From Zoroaster sp. YZ-2022 (lineage: Eukaryota > Echinodermata > Asteroidea > Forcipulatida > Zoroasteridae), in the NCBI GenBank assembly GCA_029582265.1, contig CM055819.1, positions 5,683,855 through 5,747,854 of the forward strand: a DNA stretch of 64,000 nucleotides, given 5' to 3'. The notes under the pieces are model-generated. The model was not told the DNA's origin and did no database searches. It saw only the letters and a list, made by a program, of their open reading frames with translations. Within the stretch, counting starts at the first letter, position 1. Every line of letters begins with the position of its first letter. A program made the position numbers and the translations under genes. Shown here one piece after another: positions 11,301 through 26,300 of this stretch.

Positions 11301-14300
11301 GGGGGTGGATTTTGATGGAATTGGGGTAGTTAAGGTTAATATTATAAGAGAACATTCTATGTGACTCATGGTCAACTTGGCTTCCTGAGGCTGCCAGTGC
11401 AGTGTGTTTAGTGACTTCACAGTCAAAGAAACAGGCAAAGAAACACGCTTCAAAATAACACAAAATGACCCTCAGGGTGTGATTTGACAAAATGGGTAGC
11501 GGGCCTGGATCTCCCTTTGGTCTAGAGGACAAAGCCCCCCTGAACCTCCTGGATGTTTAATTTTGGAGGATTTACAGACACTCCACATCCCCACAAACAA
11601 GAAACTAGAGGTTTGGAGACAATACAGGCTACTTCTTTTCTTTCAAGAAATATTTGAGGCAAAGGGAGATTTGTAAAAAAATCCTGAAATCAGGAAAAAT
11701 CCTGAGAAATCAAAGGCCTGGACCCTACAGCATCCATGAACAAATTGAACATTTCTGAACTACCTATAAGAACTCTAATGAATGATTCAGAGATGAATGT
11801 CTTCACTTGGAACCAGCAATTATGCAATGAGTCTACATCAATCATAAACCAAATGATCGAAGAAAAAAAATCTAAATTCCTCACGCGAAGCTCAGGGGAG
11901 AAACCAACAGGAACACCTCAATAGTGTACTAATTTGAATGTTGGAAATTAATCGAACGTGCTTGAATGAATTGTACGTTTCTTAATATGTACCTTAATAC
12001 TCGAATGAATGATTTGGAGTCAAATGCCTTCACTGAAAGGGCAACTACAGGGGCATGATTTGAATAAAGTAAAACAAAAATCCTGAAAAATGGGTAGTGG
12101 GCCTGGGTCTCCCTTTGGTCTAGAAGACAGAGCCTCCTGAACCTCCTGTGGGTAGTGGGCCTGGGTCTCCCTTTGGTCTAGAGGACAAAGCCCCCTGAAC
12201 CTCCTGGATGTTTAATTTTGGAGGATTTACAGACTCTCCACATCCCCGCAAACAAGAGACTAGAGGCTTGGACACAATACAGGCTACTTCTTTCTTTCCT
12301 TGGTGGCTACTTCTCTTCTTTCATGAAAGTTTTGAGGCAATGGGAGATTTGTAAAAAAAAAAAAAAATCCTTAGAAATCAGAGGCCTGCGTCTATTAAGA
12401 AATGAGTCTGATGTCCCCTGAGGGCAATAAAGGCACTATAACAAATCCCAATAGGGTGTCTGGGTGCATGACCAAATGTGGTCATTCACTACCATGCAAC
12501 TAGTGCTGCGAGTCTACAGGTTAATATTGTAATCCAGTAACCGAACGTAAAATATATGGTTAATCGGTTAACCGAACCAAATTTTAGAAACATAAAATTC
12601 AAAGATGGCAGGAAAATAAAGGTAGGAAAAAGGATGAGATGTTAAATTTATGTTACTCACTATATCTGGTAAATTATATCTGGGGTTATCGCCCAGAAAA
12701 GGTAGTTTAAATTTTTGGATAACTGAACTGTAAAAATTAACCGAGTATTCTGTATCAATGCTCTAATACCCTTCAGCATATTCTCCTGAAGGTGATTAGA
12801 GCATACTGGTTGAAACATTGAGTTGTAACCAACCGGTTCTTTCCAGAACTATTACTCGAAAGAGAAATTCTACATGGTGTAACTGTGAACAGTCTTTACT
12901 TAAATCCTTTTTCACCATGCAAAGCTACAAGACGTTTTTGTTGTAACGACATAGTTGATTTACCAACTTTATCAATTTGAAAAGTTAACCCAATTTCCCA
13001 CAATGAATTCAAATCGCACCATGATCGAAAACTCAGCATATGTCACAGCAATACTATTAACCCTCCTACTATAGCTGAACTTCAGCGTCAAGTAGCTATA
13101 GAGGTCAAAACCAGTCAACTGTCTGTTTTTGACTGTTGACCCAAATGTGCACACAGGGGCATTCTTGACTGGTTTTTACTGTCATTTTGACCACCCTCAA
13201 CAATACAAGACAATGCTTTTACCAGTCAAAAACGGTCGACTCATTTTGACCTGTAAATGTACTTACTACACGTAAGGTTTGACAGTGTTTGACTTTTAAG
13301 TGCACTAGATATACCTTGACAAGTATATCAACATTTTGGCTGATTTTGACCCTTGCAGCCACAGAAGGATTAAACAGGATGTGTTACATTTCATTCTCCC
13401 ACCCCATATATTAGAGAAAGAGCAAAGTAACAGCCTTCTAGTTAAACAAAATGACCAAATATGTCTTGACGTTGATAATTACCTGATCTCGGGGTCCGAC
13501 GGACACTTTCCTGACCTTGTTACTGATCAGAATCCAGCGGGTTCCCTCGGGGAAGGTTGGCGTGATGTTCTCACGGAACCACAGATTCGCTGATGGCAAA
13601 AAAAAAGGGGAAAAAAACCATATGTGTTCAATATCAAGTTTCTCATTCCGCACTTCCACAACAAGTTGAATAAAATAACACTTAAAACTATTAATTACTT
13701 ACTGCCGGGAAGGAACCTGTATTTTGTTATGATTGAGTGAAGGGTAATGTGATTTCCAAAGATTTCTTAACTGAAAACTTGAACTTTGTGGATATGTTCA
13801 AATGCGAAAATCCAGTAGAACTCCAGTAGCACTCCGGTACAGAAGCAATTCTTAACCCCCTAACCCCCTAGGTATTCTGGCTAGGAACCTTCCTGAATCC
13901 TCCAAAATCCATCAGTGCACTTTTGGAAACGTGCCCTTATCTTCAAAATGCACCATGCATTTTCGTTGATATTTCATATTCAGCACTTATGGCCTGTACT
14001 TCTTGCCAGGTAGTAATTTTGCCCCATTTGAAGAGGTGAAAGTACCAGTTTCCAACAGTGCTGAATTTTTTTCCAAAAAGAAGTGCCCCTTGGAGGATTT
14101 TGAAAGGTTTGGGGTGGTTAGGTTAATGTTTGAAGGAGTTGATTTGTACGCGTGTCCAGCAAGCTAAAATCTGTGGAGTTTATTCTGTGGCTCCGACCAT
14201 ATAATGATTGTCAAAATTTATTGGGAAATAATATGAATAATTCTCTATTAAAAAACAGTAACACCTCAGAAATGTTTGATACATCGTTAACTGTAAACCA

Positions 14301-17300
14301 TCTACCATATAAACCATCTACATGTGTTAAAGTGTTATAAGTGACATTTAAAAAAAATTATTATTTTTCAAAATATTAGAAATATATATTTTTACCAGGA
14401 TTTAAACTGGGATTCGATAACCACTGTACACATGCTGACATAGGGTACTGTGTGTGGGGTACACATGCTCTGTTCGCTGGGCTATACTGTGGAGTACTGA
14501 ATCCAACAAAAGCAGCCGGTGGAGTTTGATGGATTTGGTACACATGGCTACATGCTCTATTCACTGGGCTATACTGTGGAGTACTGAATCCAACAAAAGC
14601 AGCCGGTGGAGTTTGATGGATTTGGTACACATGGCTACATGCTCTATTCACTGGGCTATATATACTGTGGAGTACTGAATCCACCAAAATCTGGCAAAAC
14701 CAGGGGGTGGATTTCGATGGACGCGGGAAAGTTGGGAGAGTTCTTGGCTCCCCTTTGACAAGTACAAGAGGTAACAATGCCAAACCAAATTTAACACCAC
14801 ATCCCCCTTTTTTTGACACTGAAATCACGTACGCGCTCTTTGGGGAAACAAAGGGGTTTTGTCTAGACTGTGTATTAGCTACACACAGGGGGGGAACAGT
14901 CAACAAAGCGAAACCGTCCAAGAGACCATGAAGTTAGCCCATTCAGTGACATTCAAATGTCTGTGCGTCTCATCTGAAGATGCTTATAGGGGTTCAGACT
15001 CAATCAAGTCGTCCCTTGGTGTGTGAGACAGTTCAGCCTACTTCTTCAAATCCTTTGGGTAACAAATCAATCACGCTCAGTCCGTGTCTGTTGTTATTAT
15101 GGGGTTTTTGTTTTTTAGATCTTTTATCAGCACAACAGTGAAGATGGCACAAAGATTGCAACGAGTACAATCAATATTAAAGGGATGGTACAACATCTTT
15201 AATTATCAGATTATCACCTACTGTAGTTGGACGTTTGTGGCAAGTAGTTACTCATTTTCACCTAAAGCATACAAGCCACTGCTGTCCTTTCCAAGTAATC
15301 TTACAAAATCAACCCAGTGCCACCCAAGCTGTAAATAAGACCATCTCCGATTACATACTCAACACATACTGAAGGCCATTACAAACCAGTCTTTAGTGGT
15401 TTTGTATAGGTGTGTTTACAGTCAAAATACATGGTCAGATGGTTGTAGCTGGTTGTTTGAACATATGGCCTACAATGTATCAACGGGAGACCACTTTACC
15501 CTGCAATCTCAGTGGTGTGACAGTGCACAGAAGGGTAACCATAGGAGGCCACTGGCAACAACTGCAACAGCTTGGAGTGGCCCGAATGGGTTGTTTCAAA
15601 AATTGCACTGATTGTAGGAGGGTTATAAAAAAAAAAATTTAAATTTAAAAAAAGTTGTCCTGGTTAACGAGAAATGGTAAGAAACAAAAGCTTTAACGTG
15701 AATATATTTTTAGCAGTAACAGCAAAAATGACAACATTTCCTGGGGTATTTGTGGTGAACTTTATATTCTATTTTGGAAGTCTTTCCAGTCGTGTACATG
15801 TACATGACCTTGCATGTCACCCACTCATAGATTTGATGTCCCTTAAACCTGCCCGTTGATTGATCATTTAATATCATTCAAATGGTTGTGAATGCCAGCA
15901 TGTGTCATGCTTGCCAAATGGCACTGTGTGGTGAATGCATCTAAACTGTACATGGCACTGTTATCTACACAGCTTATCCGCCATTCATAAACAGACAGTT
16001 GTCAAATGGTACTGTGTGGTGAATGCATCTAACCTGTACATGGTACTATTATCTACACAGCTAATCCACCATTCATAAACAGACAGTTGTCAAATGGTAC
16101 TGTGTGGTGAATGCATCTAACCTGTACATGGTACTATTATCTACACAGCTTATCCACCATTCATAAACAGACAGTTGCCAAATGGTACTGTGTGGTGAAT
16201 GCATCTAAACTGTACATGGTACTGTTATCTACACAGCTAATCCACCATTCATAAACAGACAGTTGTCAGATGGTACTGTGTGGTGAATGCATCTAAACTG
16301 TACATGGTACTGTTATCTACACAGCTTATCCACCATTCATAAACAGACAGTTGTCACATGGTACTGTGTGGTGAATGCATCTAAACTGTACATGGTACTG
16401 TTATCTACACAGCTTATCCACCATTCATAAACAGACAGTTGCCAAATGGTACTGTGTGGTGAATGCATCTAAACTGTACATGGCACTGTTATCTACACAG
16501 CTAATCCACCATTCATAAACAGACAGTTGCCAAATGGTACTGTGTGGTGAATGCATCTAAACTGTACATGGCACTGTTATCTACACAGCTAATCCACCAT
16601 TCATAAACAGACAGTTGTCAAATGGTACTGTGTGGTGAATGCATCTAAACTGTACATGGCACTGTTATCTACACAGCTAATCCACCATTCATAAACAGAC
16701 AATTGCCAAATGGTACTGTGTGGTGAATGCATCTAAACTGTACATGGCACTGTTATCTACACAGCTTATCCGCCATTCATAAACAGACAGTTGTCAAATG
16801 GTACTGTGTGGTGAATGCATCTAACCTGTACATGGTACTATTATCTACACAGCTAATCCACCATTCATAAACAGACAGTTGTCAAATGGTACTGTGTGGT
16901 GAATGCATCTAACCTGTACATGGTACTATTATCTACACAGCTTATCCACCATTCATAAACAGACAGTTGCCAAATGGTACTGTGTGGTGAATGCATCTAA
17001 ACTGTACATGGTACTGTTATCTACACAGCTAATCCACCATTCATAAACAGACAGTTGTCAGATGGTACTGTGTGGTGAATGCATCTAAACTGTACATGGT
17101 ACTGTTATCTACACAGCTTATCCACCATTCATAAACAGACAGTTGTCACATGGTACTGTGTGGTGAATGCATCTAAACTGTACATGGTACTGTTATCTAC
17201 ACAGCTTATCCACCATTCATAAACAGACAGTTGCCAAATGGTACTGTGTGGTGAATGCATCTAAACTGTACATGGCACTGTTATCTACACAGCTAATCCA

Positions 17301-20300
17301 CCATTCATAAACAGACAGTTGCCAAATGGTACTGTGTGGTGAATGCATCTAAACTGTACATGGCACTGTTATCTACACAGCTAATCCACCATTCATAAAC
17401 AGACAGTTGTCAAATGGTACTGTGTGGTGAATGCATCTAAACTGTACATGGCACTGTTATCTACACAGCTAATCCACCATTCATAAACAGACAGTTGCCA
17501 AATGGTACTGTGTGGTGAATGCATCTAAACTGTACATGGTACTGTTATCTACACAGCTAATCTACCATTCATAAACAGACAGTTGCCAAATGGTACTGTG
17601 TGGTGAATGCATCTAAACTGTACATGGTACTGTTATCTACACAGCTAATCCACCATTCATAAACAGACAGTTGCCAAATGGTACTGTGTGGTGAATGCAT
17701 CTAAACTGTACATGGTACTGTTATCTACACAGCTAATCCACCATTCATAAACAGACAGTTGCCAAATGGTACTGTGTGGTGAATGCATCTAAACTGTACA
17801 TGGTACTGTTATCTACACAGCTAATCCACCATTCATAAACAGACAGTTGTCTAGTTTTGAATAGTCAGTGAACTCGCTGGAATATTGTACCGAGATTAGG
17901 AGGTTTAAATGGACAATATCGCATGGAATCGGAGTGCTAGTTTTAGATTAACTCAGTGACTGAAAATAATACCCCACACGATAAGGTCATATTACCGTTG
18001 CTGCTGCATAAATGAGCCAGTAATTTTCAGTCACTGTGTTCATCGTAAACTAGGACACCGATTCCATACCCTGTTGAAAATCTGCTCTCATCGTGACGAT
18101 ACTGTCCCTTTAAAGTCATTATTTCAAGCAATTCAGAGATAATATGTGAATGTAATTATTAAGTTCCCTCATTTATTCTAAACCTATCATGAGAAGAATG
18201 ATCCGATGTCGGAAAACTTTCCAGTAAAAATGTGAAGTATTTAACTGTACAATATATTCAGTTCTGTTGTCAGGATTCAATATAGCAAACGCTCGTCCAT
18301 ACCTTTAAAACAAGTCCTCAGCCAAGTTTGTCTGATATCACACGACATTTATTACCGTCATAATTTATGATTGATCCCCCTTCCTCCTTTACTGCTGCTT
18401 GTTAGATTTAGCATCATAATTTAGGACATGCTCACTGACATGCATGTATGGATGGGATTAAGGGGTTCTGACTAGCCCCCCTGGCCCCCCCTTTCCCCCA
18501 GAACAAGACATCATCAAATCAGTAGAAAAATATCATTTAATAATGATTAATATATTCCTGAAAGCACCATGCACGGGTTGCCATTAACTTTTTTGGTTGT
18601 TCTGGGCCGGCCGGACCAGCAGCTAGGGTCCAATTTTCAGGGGGCACTAGGGTGTGCACCACTTTTTCTGGGGGAAGGGGGGGGAGCATGTCAATACTTG
18701 AACATTTTGTATACTGCAGCCTCAAATGGGGACCTATTTATTCAAAATTCTGAATGGGGGAACCCAGACCTCTGCAGGGGGAATGTTCCCCTCCCCTCCC
18801 CCTCCCCCCATAGTTATGTCACTGCGGACCAGTAATTTTGACTTTTAGCTATTCGGCAAGCGTTTTCACTGTTTTTGATATGTACTTTTTATAAGAATTT
18901 TATGGACCACAATTATCAATATTTTCAAGGTAGGACAAAGAGAGTCAGTGATTACTTTTCATGGTCTAGTGGAATAAAATGTGTAAATATGAAATCAAAA
19001 GAACTAAGATTCAGTGTAAGTCAGTAAAGACTGTTTGCTGTGACACCATGTGAAAATTCTCTTTTTTTTTCAATTGAGTAGTAATCAGTTCTGAAAAGAA
19101 CTGGTGGTAATATTATATCAGTATGCTTTGATCGTCTTCAGGAGAATGAAGATTCAGTGAAGTCTTTGTGATTTTGACGAGCCCACAATAGCCAGAGGGG
19201 TGTCTGGGTGTCTTTTGGACACCCTATTTCCATTTTGGACACCCTATTTCATCTGTCATTTACATGTACAAGTATTGTAAGTGAACAATTTGGACATCCT
19301 GTTTCTAAATGCTGGCTAATACCTTGCTAGCCCACCGGACTACTAGGAGAGGGGTTTTGACTAGCCCGTCTGACTACTAGGAGAGGGGTTTCCATTAGCC
19401 CATCTGACTACTAGGAGAGGGGTTTTGACTAGCCCGCCGGACTACTAGGAGAGGGCTTTTGACTAGTCTGCCGTAATTTTTACTGCTATTTGGCCAGCAG
19501 ACCACTGGCAAAATTGAACCCTGTCCATTTGGGGATTGAGGTTAATAATAATCATGTGAATAGTGTAAATAAATTATGTGTTGCTTATATGCTTGTGTCC
19601 TGGGTCCATTTATTGTCAGTGTCATTGTCAGTGTCAGTGTCATTGTAAGGACAGGGTCGAGTTGGGTGAAGTCATAGGGGGGGACCCCAAGTTTGTGACA
19701 GAATGCATAAAGGTATTTGTAACTTTGAAAATGGTTCTAGTTTTTGCACTTTATGCGATTGGCTTAGTGGAAAACATTGTTTCTGACGTTGTTGGTTTTG
19801 TGCATACTTCCAGGAATTCAGGAAAATATTGTTTGTTTTTATAATAAAGGGATCGTATATTTTTGGTAAGATGTCTGTAAATGAGTCATTCCACCAGGGC
19901 CTAATTTCATAGCGCTGTTTACCGGTAAGCAAATTTTTGTGCTAACTATAGCAGCCAAATTGGCTTAAGCATAAATGTACAAAGGGCAAATATATTCTCC
20001 AATAAGCATACTTTACTGTTTACACTGTTAAAACGGTCTAGTTCATAGACCCTTTAACCAGTTCGCGTCAGAGGCCGTGTACACACGCAATTTTTTTTTG
20101 CACCACGGATCGGAGAGCGTCAAAACACGCCATAGGAAACTCCGGAATATTTGTATGCATGCTCGGTTGAGCCACGCGTGTACGGTGACATGCTCGGAAG
20201 ACGTGGCCACGCGCTGTGGAAGCTTTCATTAACGTGTGTGTGGAAAAAAGAAACCCGCACAGGGGCCCAGAAAAACTTTTTTATTCCCGACGCGAACTGG

Positions 20301-23300
20301 TTAAGTGCCTATCCCATGATCCCTTACAACCCGCCAGGCAGGGTAAGCAAAACTCCTAACCAAGCTCGTTGTGCGTGCGCGCATTTGGAGTACAATGCTG
20401 TGGTATGGATTACATGAAGGCTGGCACACTTCATGTAAGTAACAGACTTCTGGTGCACTCTGTTATAGCAAGTCATAATCCACTGTTAAGTCATATATAA
20501 ACTAACTTGTCTTGTGACTCATGCAGTTCTCTTTATCAGTTGATGTACGATGATGTACAAAGTACATGTACGGAGAGCTGCTATGTTGATTTGAATCACC
20601 TCGGGAATAACTGAGATCATGTTTGAAACCAACGGGGGATTTAAGTGTCAATGTGCCACTGCGTATCTTAATGGTGTAACATTAACATTGTCAGATACAA
20701 TTAGCGGCAATTACAAGTGTGACTTCTTACTATTACCGGCTGTCAATGATATTGACCTATGAAGGAAAGTGCAATGGTGTCGTGCTTATTATTATCGATG
20801 GGGGAAGGGAGAGGGGTATTAACCCTCCTGTGACTGCAAGGGTCAAAATCAGTTAAAATCTTGATATACTTGCCAAGATATGTCTTGTGCACTTAAAAGT
20901 CGAACACTGTCAAACCTTACGTGTAGTAAGTACATTTACAGGTCAAAATGACAGTAAAAACCAGTCAAAAATGCCCCTGTGTGCACATTTGGGTCAACAG
21001 TCAAAACAGGCAGTTGACTAATTTTGCCCTCTATAGATACTTGCCACTAAAGTGCAGCTGTAGTAGGTTAATGTTCATGCACGTTGAATTTATAACAAAA
21101 AAAAGCCTTGGTTTCTGATCTCTGCGTGCGTCACCTCAGCATTTTTAGTTTTCATTTTTTGTTGTTGCTACGAAACGATGTCCAATTGCAGCCAAAATTT
21201 CTGGATCGATTGGAATTCTGCCGCGCTGCGTTTTAAACGACTTGTTCACATAGGGGGTATGAACGTTTGGCCGATTTGTGAGGCCTCTCTTAGCCACCAT
21301 ACTTTCTGTATGGGAAATTTGGTCTGGTTCCAATAACCGCATAAACATGTGTGACGTATTTCACTGGTTGGCAAAAAAAAAAAAAAAAAAAAAAAGATTA
21401 CCAAAAATACATGTCACTGCCGACCTATGACCAGAAACAGGAGACTTTTTTTTTAGTCAATCCATATCCTGTTCTTAAGTCGATACGTAATACACGTGCG
21501 CATTGGCAGTATGCGCCTTCATTTCGCTACTTCTGGATCCAAAGCTGGCATACCGTTGTGTGTAATTTAACCTAAATTCCATGATTTTAACGTTCAAAAG
21601 TGATTCTTGAGGCAGAAATTGACTTTGTAAATAAGATTTTGAGTTTTTATATAACACATACGTTTTATACATGCAACACCCAAGCTGTCCCGAGCTTTCT
21701 GATTTCTTGTGCAAAATGAAAAGAGTGGTCAATGCATTTCCAATGGGCTTCTGATGATCGTTGGAGCCAGCACATGCGAAGTGGGCGTGGTTTATGTTGA
21801 AATTACCTCACACTTATGAAGAGGATAGGTAACAAGATTCTGTAAACTCTTAAATAGTAATGACTTACTTTGGCAGTCTATTGCCCAGACGGACGTAGCA
21901 CCACACGATATCTGTATGAGTGGAGCAATGGCTGGTAATGCTATGTGGAACCAGGTATCCCCTGTAAGACACAAGAAAATTCATTTCAATTAAAACATAA
22001 CAGTCAATATTTATGAAGAGTGCTATGGCCGAGCGGTTTAGTGCATCGGATTTGTGTTCTGATGGCCGAGTCGTCAGAATGTGGGTTCGAATCCCAACCG
22101 CGACCATGGTGCTTGTGTCCTTGAGCAAGACACTTTACCATAATTGCTTCTCTCCACCCAGGGGGTAAATGGGTACATGTGAGGGCAGAGTTGGTTGTTG
22201 TGTTTGATTAGCCCCGTATGTGCTGTAATGGCAGCAATTGAGCTGTATACTCCCCAGGGAGCTGAGATGGTTTCAGGAATGATTTATGAGCCTGATGACT
22301 ATAATGCGCCTTGAGCACCAGTTTGGTGGATACGCCTTGAGCACCAGTTTGGTGGATACGTGCGCTATAAAAGTCCACATTATTATTATTATTATTATAT
22401 CTATCTTAGCAAGACCCACTTTTTGGGCCATTCTCCCGCTTTTTGGGCCCTATATAATTTTTCTGTTGAAATAACTCCTCGGTAGCACGTTAGGCCCAAA
22501 AAAAAGAGAAAGTCTCTGGATTCTGATCATAGGTTGTCTGGTTAAGGTTGGGCCCAAAATCTCAAAAGTGTAACGTGAGTAACCGTGGAATTGCACATAT
22601 GCAAATGTTTGCATCAATGTTTTGAAGTCTTGGTTTTTAACAAGTTGTGCATTTATGTCAAACTTGGATCGTTTATTTTGTTTATTTTGATTACCAAAAC
22701 GGTGAAATGGCAGTATAGATTTAGGCAATTCCATGGTTACTCACGTTACATTTGTTTAAATTTTTTTTTATAGGTATTGGGCCCACTCTTGATGCCATAA
22801 TTTCCTTACTTATATATTTCACTGATCATTTTTTTCACAGTAGTTGCATTATACCCAGACCGTACTCGGCACACAAAAACTATTTCAGAAATTTGTTATA
22901 TGTACGCTATATTAGAGAAAAAATGTTGGTTACTCACGTTACATTTTTCAGATATGCATAAAATGTTTGAAAAAATGTTGGTTACTCACGTTACATTTTT
23001 CAGATATGCATAAAATGTTTGAAAAAATGTTGGTTACTCACGTTGCATTTTTCAGATATGCATAAAATGTTTGAAAATTTTTTGGTTACTCACGTTACAT
23101 TTTTCAGATATGCATAAAATGTTTGAAAAAATGTTGGTTACTCACGTTACATTTTTCAGACATGCATAAAATGTTGATTTTTCTCTTATTTAACAAATTT
23201 ATAAAATTCTTATTTTGTTCTGAGTAAGGTCTGGGTATAACGCAACTACTGTGAAAAAAAAACTGATGAGTGAAATATATATTATGGCATTAAGAGTGGA

Positions 23301-26300
23301 CCCAAAACCTCAAAAAATGTAACGTGAGTAACCATAAAATTACAACAATAAGGGAAGAAATAGCAATTTAAATGATGACAACAAACCTGTAGGATTCTGC
23401 CGATGGATTCCGTTACGAAAGAATGCCGATCCGTCCTTAGCGATGGCCCAGACCCGGTAGTTACCCCCGACAGAGATAGACTGGAACGGCTGGTCGCTCG
23501 GAACGTGAATCCAGCTGTGACCCTTTAGCATAGGAAATAATCAATAGAACGTTATTTTCCAGACCTTTTAGCACATTGTGGCTATGGACTAATCTGCTGA
23601 CCACTGTCAGTGTGGAAACCATGAGTCATCGAAGGTAAACAAAATTAACACCTTCAAAATTTAAGCATATGTGACTGGCTCTGGCAAAACCCTACACTTG
23701 GACACAATTTTTTTTCTCTTACCTCAGGACAGTGTCTGGTGACCCCGAGCCTTGTCACCACGTCCCCGTTTGACCCGATAGCCCATAGTACAATAGGCCC
23801 ATCCCATGGCTCTTCCACATCAGGTTGCATTGAGACATCCATGAGGGATAGATTAGGTATCTCTACCCATGGACCTGTAGTTACTAGCTGGCACTTCCTG
23901 TAAAAAAAAAAAAAATAATAATAATAATAATTACATTTATATAGCGCTTAATACTGGCGTTTCTAAGCGCCTAAACCTTAAGTTATAAAAAGATGAGTCT
24001 TTAACCCTAACCTTCCCAAATCCTCCAAAATCCTCTTTGCTAAAGTGAAGGATTTTGAAGGATTGAGGTTACATGCCACATGCTCTTTGCTAAAGTGAAG
24101 GATTTTGGAGGATTGAGGTTATTAGGCATACTTGCCTTTCCATGGTACATGTACATCCATGTTTGTTGTAGTGATTGTAAGGTCAGTGCTTGGGTCAGTG
24201 GACACTGTTTATTGCTCCATGCATGCATGCAGGGAGGGTCCCTGGCCATGTACATGTATCACAGATTAGAAACACATGTGTGCATACATGTCATGTGCTT
24301 GCTTTACTACTGAAGGATTTTGAAGGATTCAGGTTATGTGTAAGCAAATGGGCCTAGGGAGTTAGGGATAATCCTTTCATTAACGATTTGTTTCAACAGA
24401 ATGTCCCACTGGTTACCAAATTGTTTGCCCAGTCATGCATGAATTCACACATTATTGCACAACAGTATGCATCCATTTACAGGCACTTTTTCTAAACTCA
24501 TTTTTCATCATGAAGAATTTGTTGGAGAAAGATATATTCAATGGAATGATTGTTGCTTAAGAAATTCCCTTTCATATGATACCGAAATCATTGGCATTGC
24601 ATATAAAATGATCGGGTTATTTATTTTACTTCCCCTGACTTTGTTTCACAAACACAGAGAGCATTTTGTACACACGTGTATGGCGTTCCATAGCACAAAT
24701 GGCCATTGAAAGGATTGACTTGTATTATGTCTGATTTCTATAATGTAGGTTGGGCTATACCATTAGAAAGATAAGGAATCAGTCTTTCCAACCATATATA
24801 GCATGGGTATGGACTGCGAAGAAGGGAAAAAATACAGCTGTTTTAAAAGCTGGTCATGATACTCCCAATTAAGTGCTGTGTGTGCGGTGACCTTGATCGA
24901 CTAAAGTCACCAATGGTAAGCAACAGGGGGTATGTGTGTTGTCGACTAAAGTCACCAATGATAGTGAAAGGGTTAAGAGAGATTTGAATGAATCAGTAGA
25001 GGTAGCTTGACAGATATGAAGAGGGAGATTGTTCCATTGTGATGGTGCGGCTACGGTGAAAGCTCATTGGCTATAGCGAGTGTAAGTATGTGGACCAGTT
25101 GCAAGTTGAAATTGTATGGCGACCGTAAATTGAAGAAATTAGACTCTGAAGATAATGTAAGTGCATGGCCATTAACTGTTAAAAAATACTGCATGGAATT
25201 CATACAATCCTTCGTTGTCAAGTTTAGTTCAAGAGACAACATCAAAAGTAAAGACTTGTTTGCCGTGACACCAAGTGAAATTCTCAAATTGAGTAGTAAT
25301 TAGTTCTGAAAAGAACTGGAGGTTTACAACTCGACGTTTCAACAAGTTCTTTTCAGAACTAATTACTACTCAATTTGAGAATTTCACATGGTGTCACCGC
25401 AAACGGTCTTTATTTATCCCTTTTCACCATGCAAAGCTACAAATATTACTTGGACAATATCATCACGATCAGAGCCGACTTTCAACAGGGCATGGAAATC
25501 AATGTCCTATTTTAAGATGAACACTGCATACTCCCCAGGGAGTTGAGATGGTTCTAGGAATGATATAACTGGCCCGATGACAGGGGTAATAATGTTCATG
25601 CGCCATGAACGTCAAACTTGGCGGATACCGGTGCAATATAAGTGTCTATTATTATTATTATGATAAGTTTGCATGCATGATGATACACATAAAAAAGTGC
25701 TTCCTTTGAAGATATTTCCGTATCATAAGACAAATTAAAATTTTTTTTTTTTAAAGTACAATTGAGGATGGCTGCTTACTAAGAAAAACAGCATTTACCT
25801 GATCCAACGTCTTCTCCTTGCATAGTCATTCCATCGCTTGTCTCTATGGTAACCCTTCCGACTAGAAAAAAAAAGAAGAAAGTCAAACAATGAAGTGGTA
25901 TTGTTAGACATGCAAGATCATACTAGTGCTAGGAGTTATCCGGTTAAGAGAAAGTCGACACCCGACGGCCACATAAACTAGTTCTCAAATGCCACAATGT
26001 CACGGATTGGCACAATCTGTATGAATCAAAGAACATAAATAAACTTCCCGCAATGAAAATCCAGAACAACAAAACGGGCAGCAAATTCTAGATCGTCAGC
26101 AAATGGCACAATGTGTATACATTTCCAATCAAAATGCATCAATAAACTTTCCGCAATGATTGTTTTTAATAACCAATGCAGCAAAAAAAAAAGAAAAAAA
26201 AGAGTCTAGAACAACAAAATGAGAGGCAAATTCTTCCAAATTTGTTGAATGTTTTTTTTGTTTTTTTTCTTTTTCTAAATACTGGTTTTGGTTAGCCATT

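Noticed and set aside
11062..11532. 156-residue minus-strand ORF
   Set aside because: Spans the boundary of a Fam6 and a Fam7 element; no conserved domain seen.
14376..14921. 181-residue minus-strand ORF
   Set aside because: Overlies an 87-bp tandem repeat derived from Fam6; the repeated peptide reflects the DNA repeat and no homology is recognisable.
15905..17853. CRISPR-like array
   Set aside because: Units are 88 bp head to tail with no unique spacers, in an animal gene intron; the same holds for the 44655 and 42585 arrays.
22050..22110. Functional tRNA-Leu genes in the SINE heads
   Set aside because: Heads have A and B boxes but degraded stems, and are joined to a common SINE body and ATT tail in every copy.
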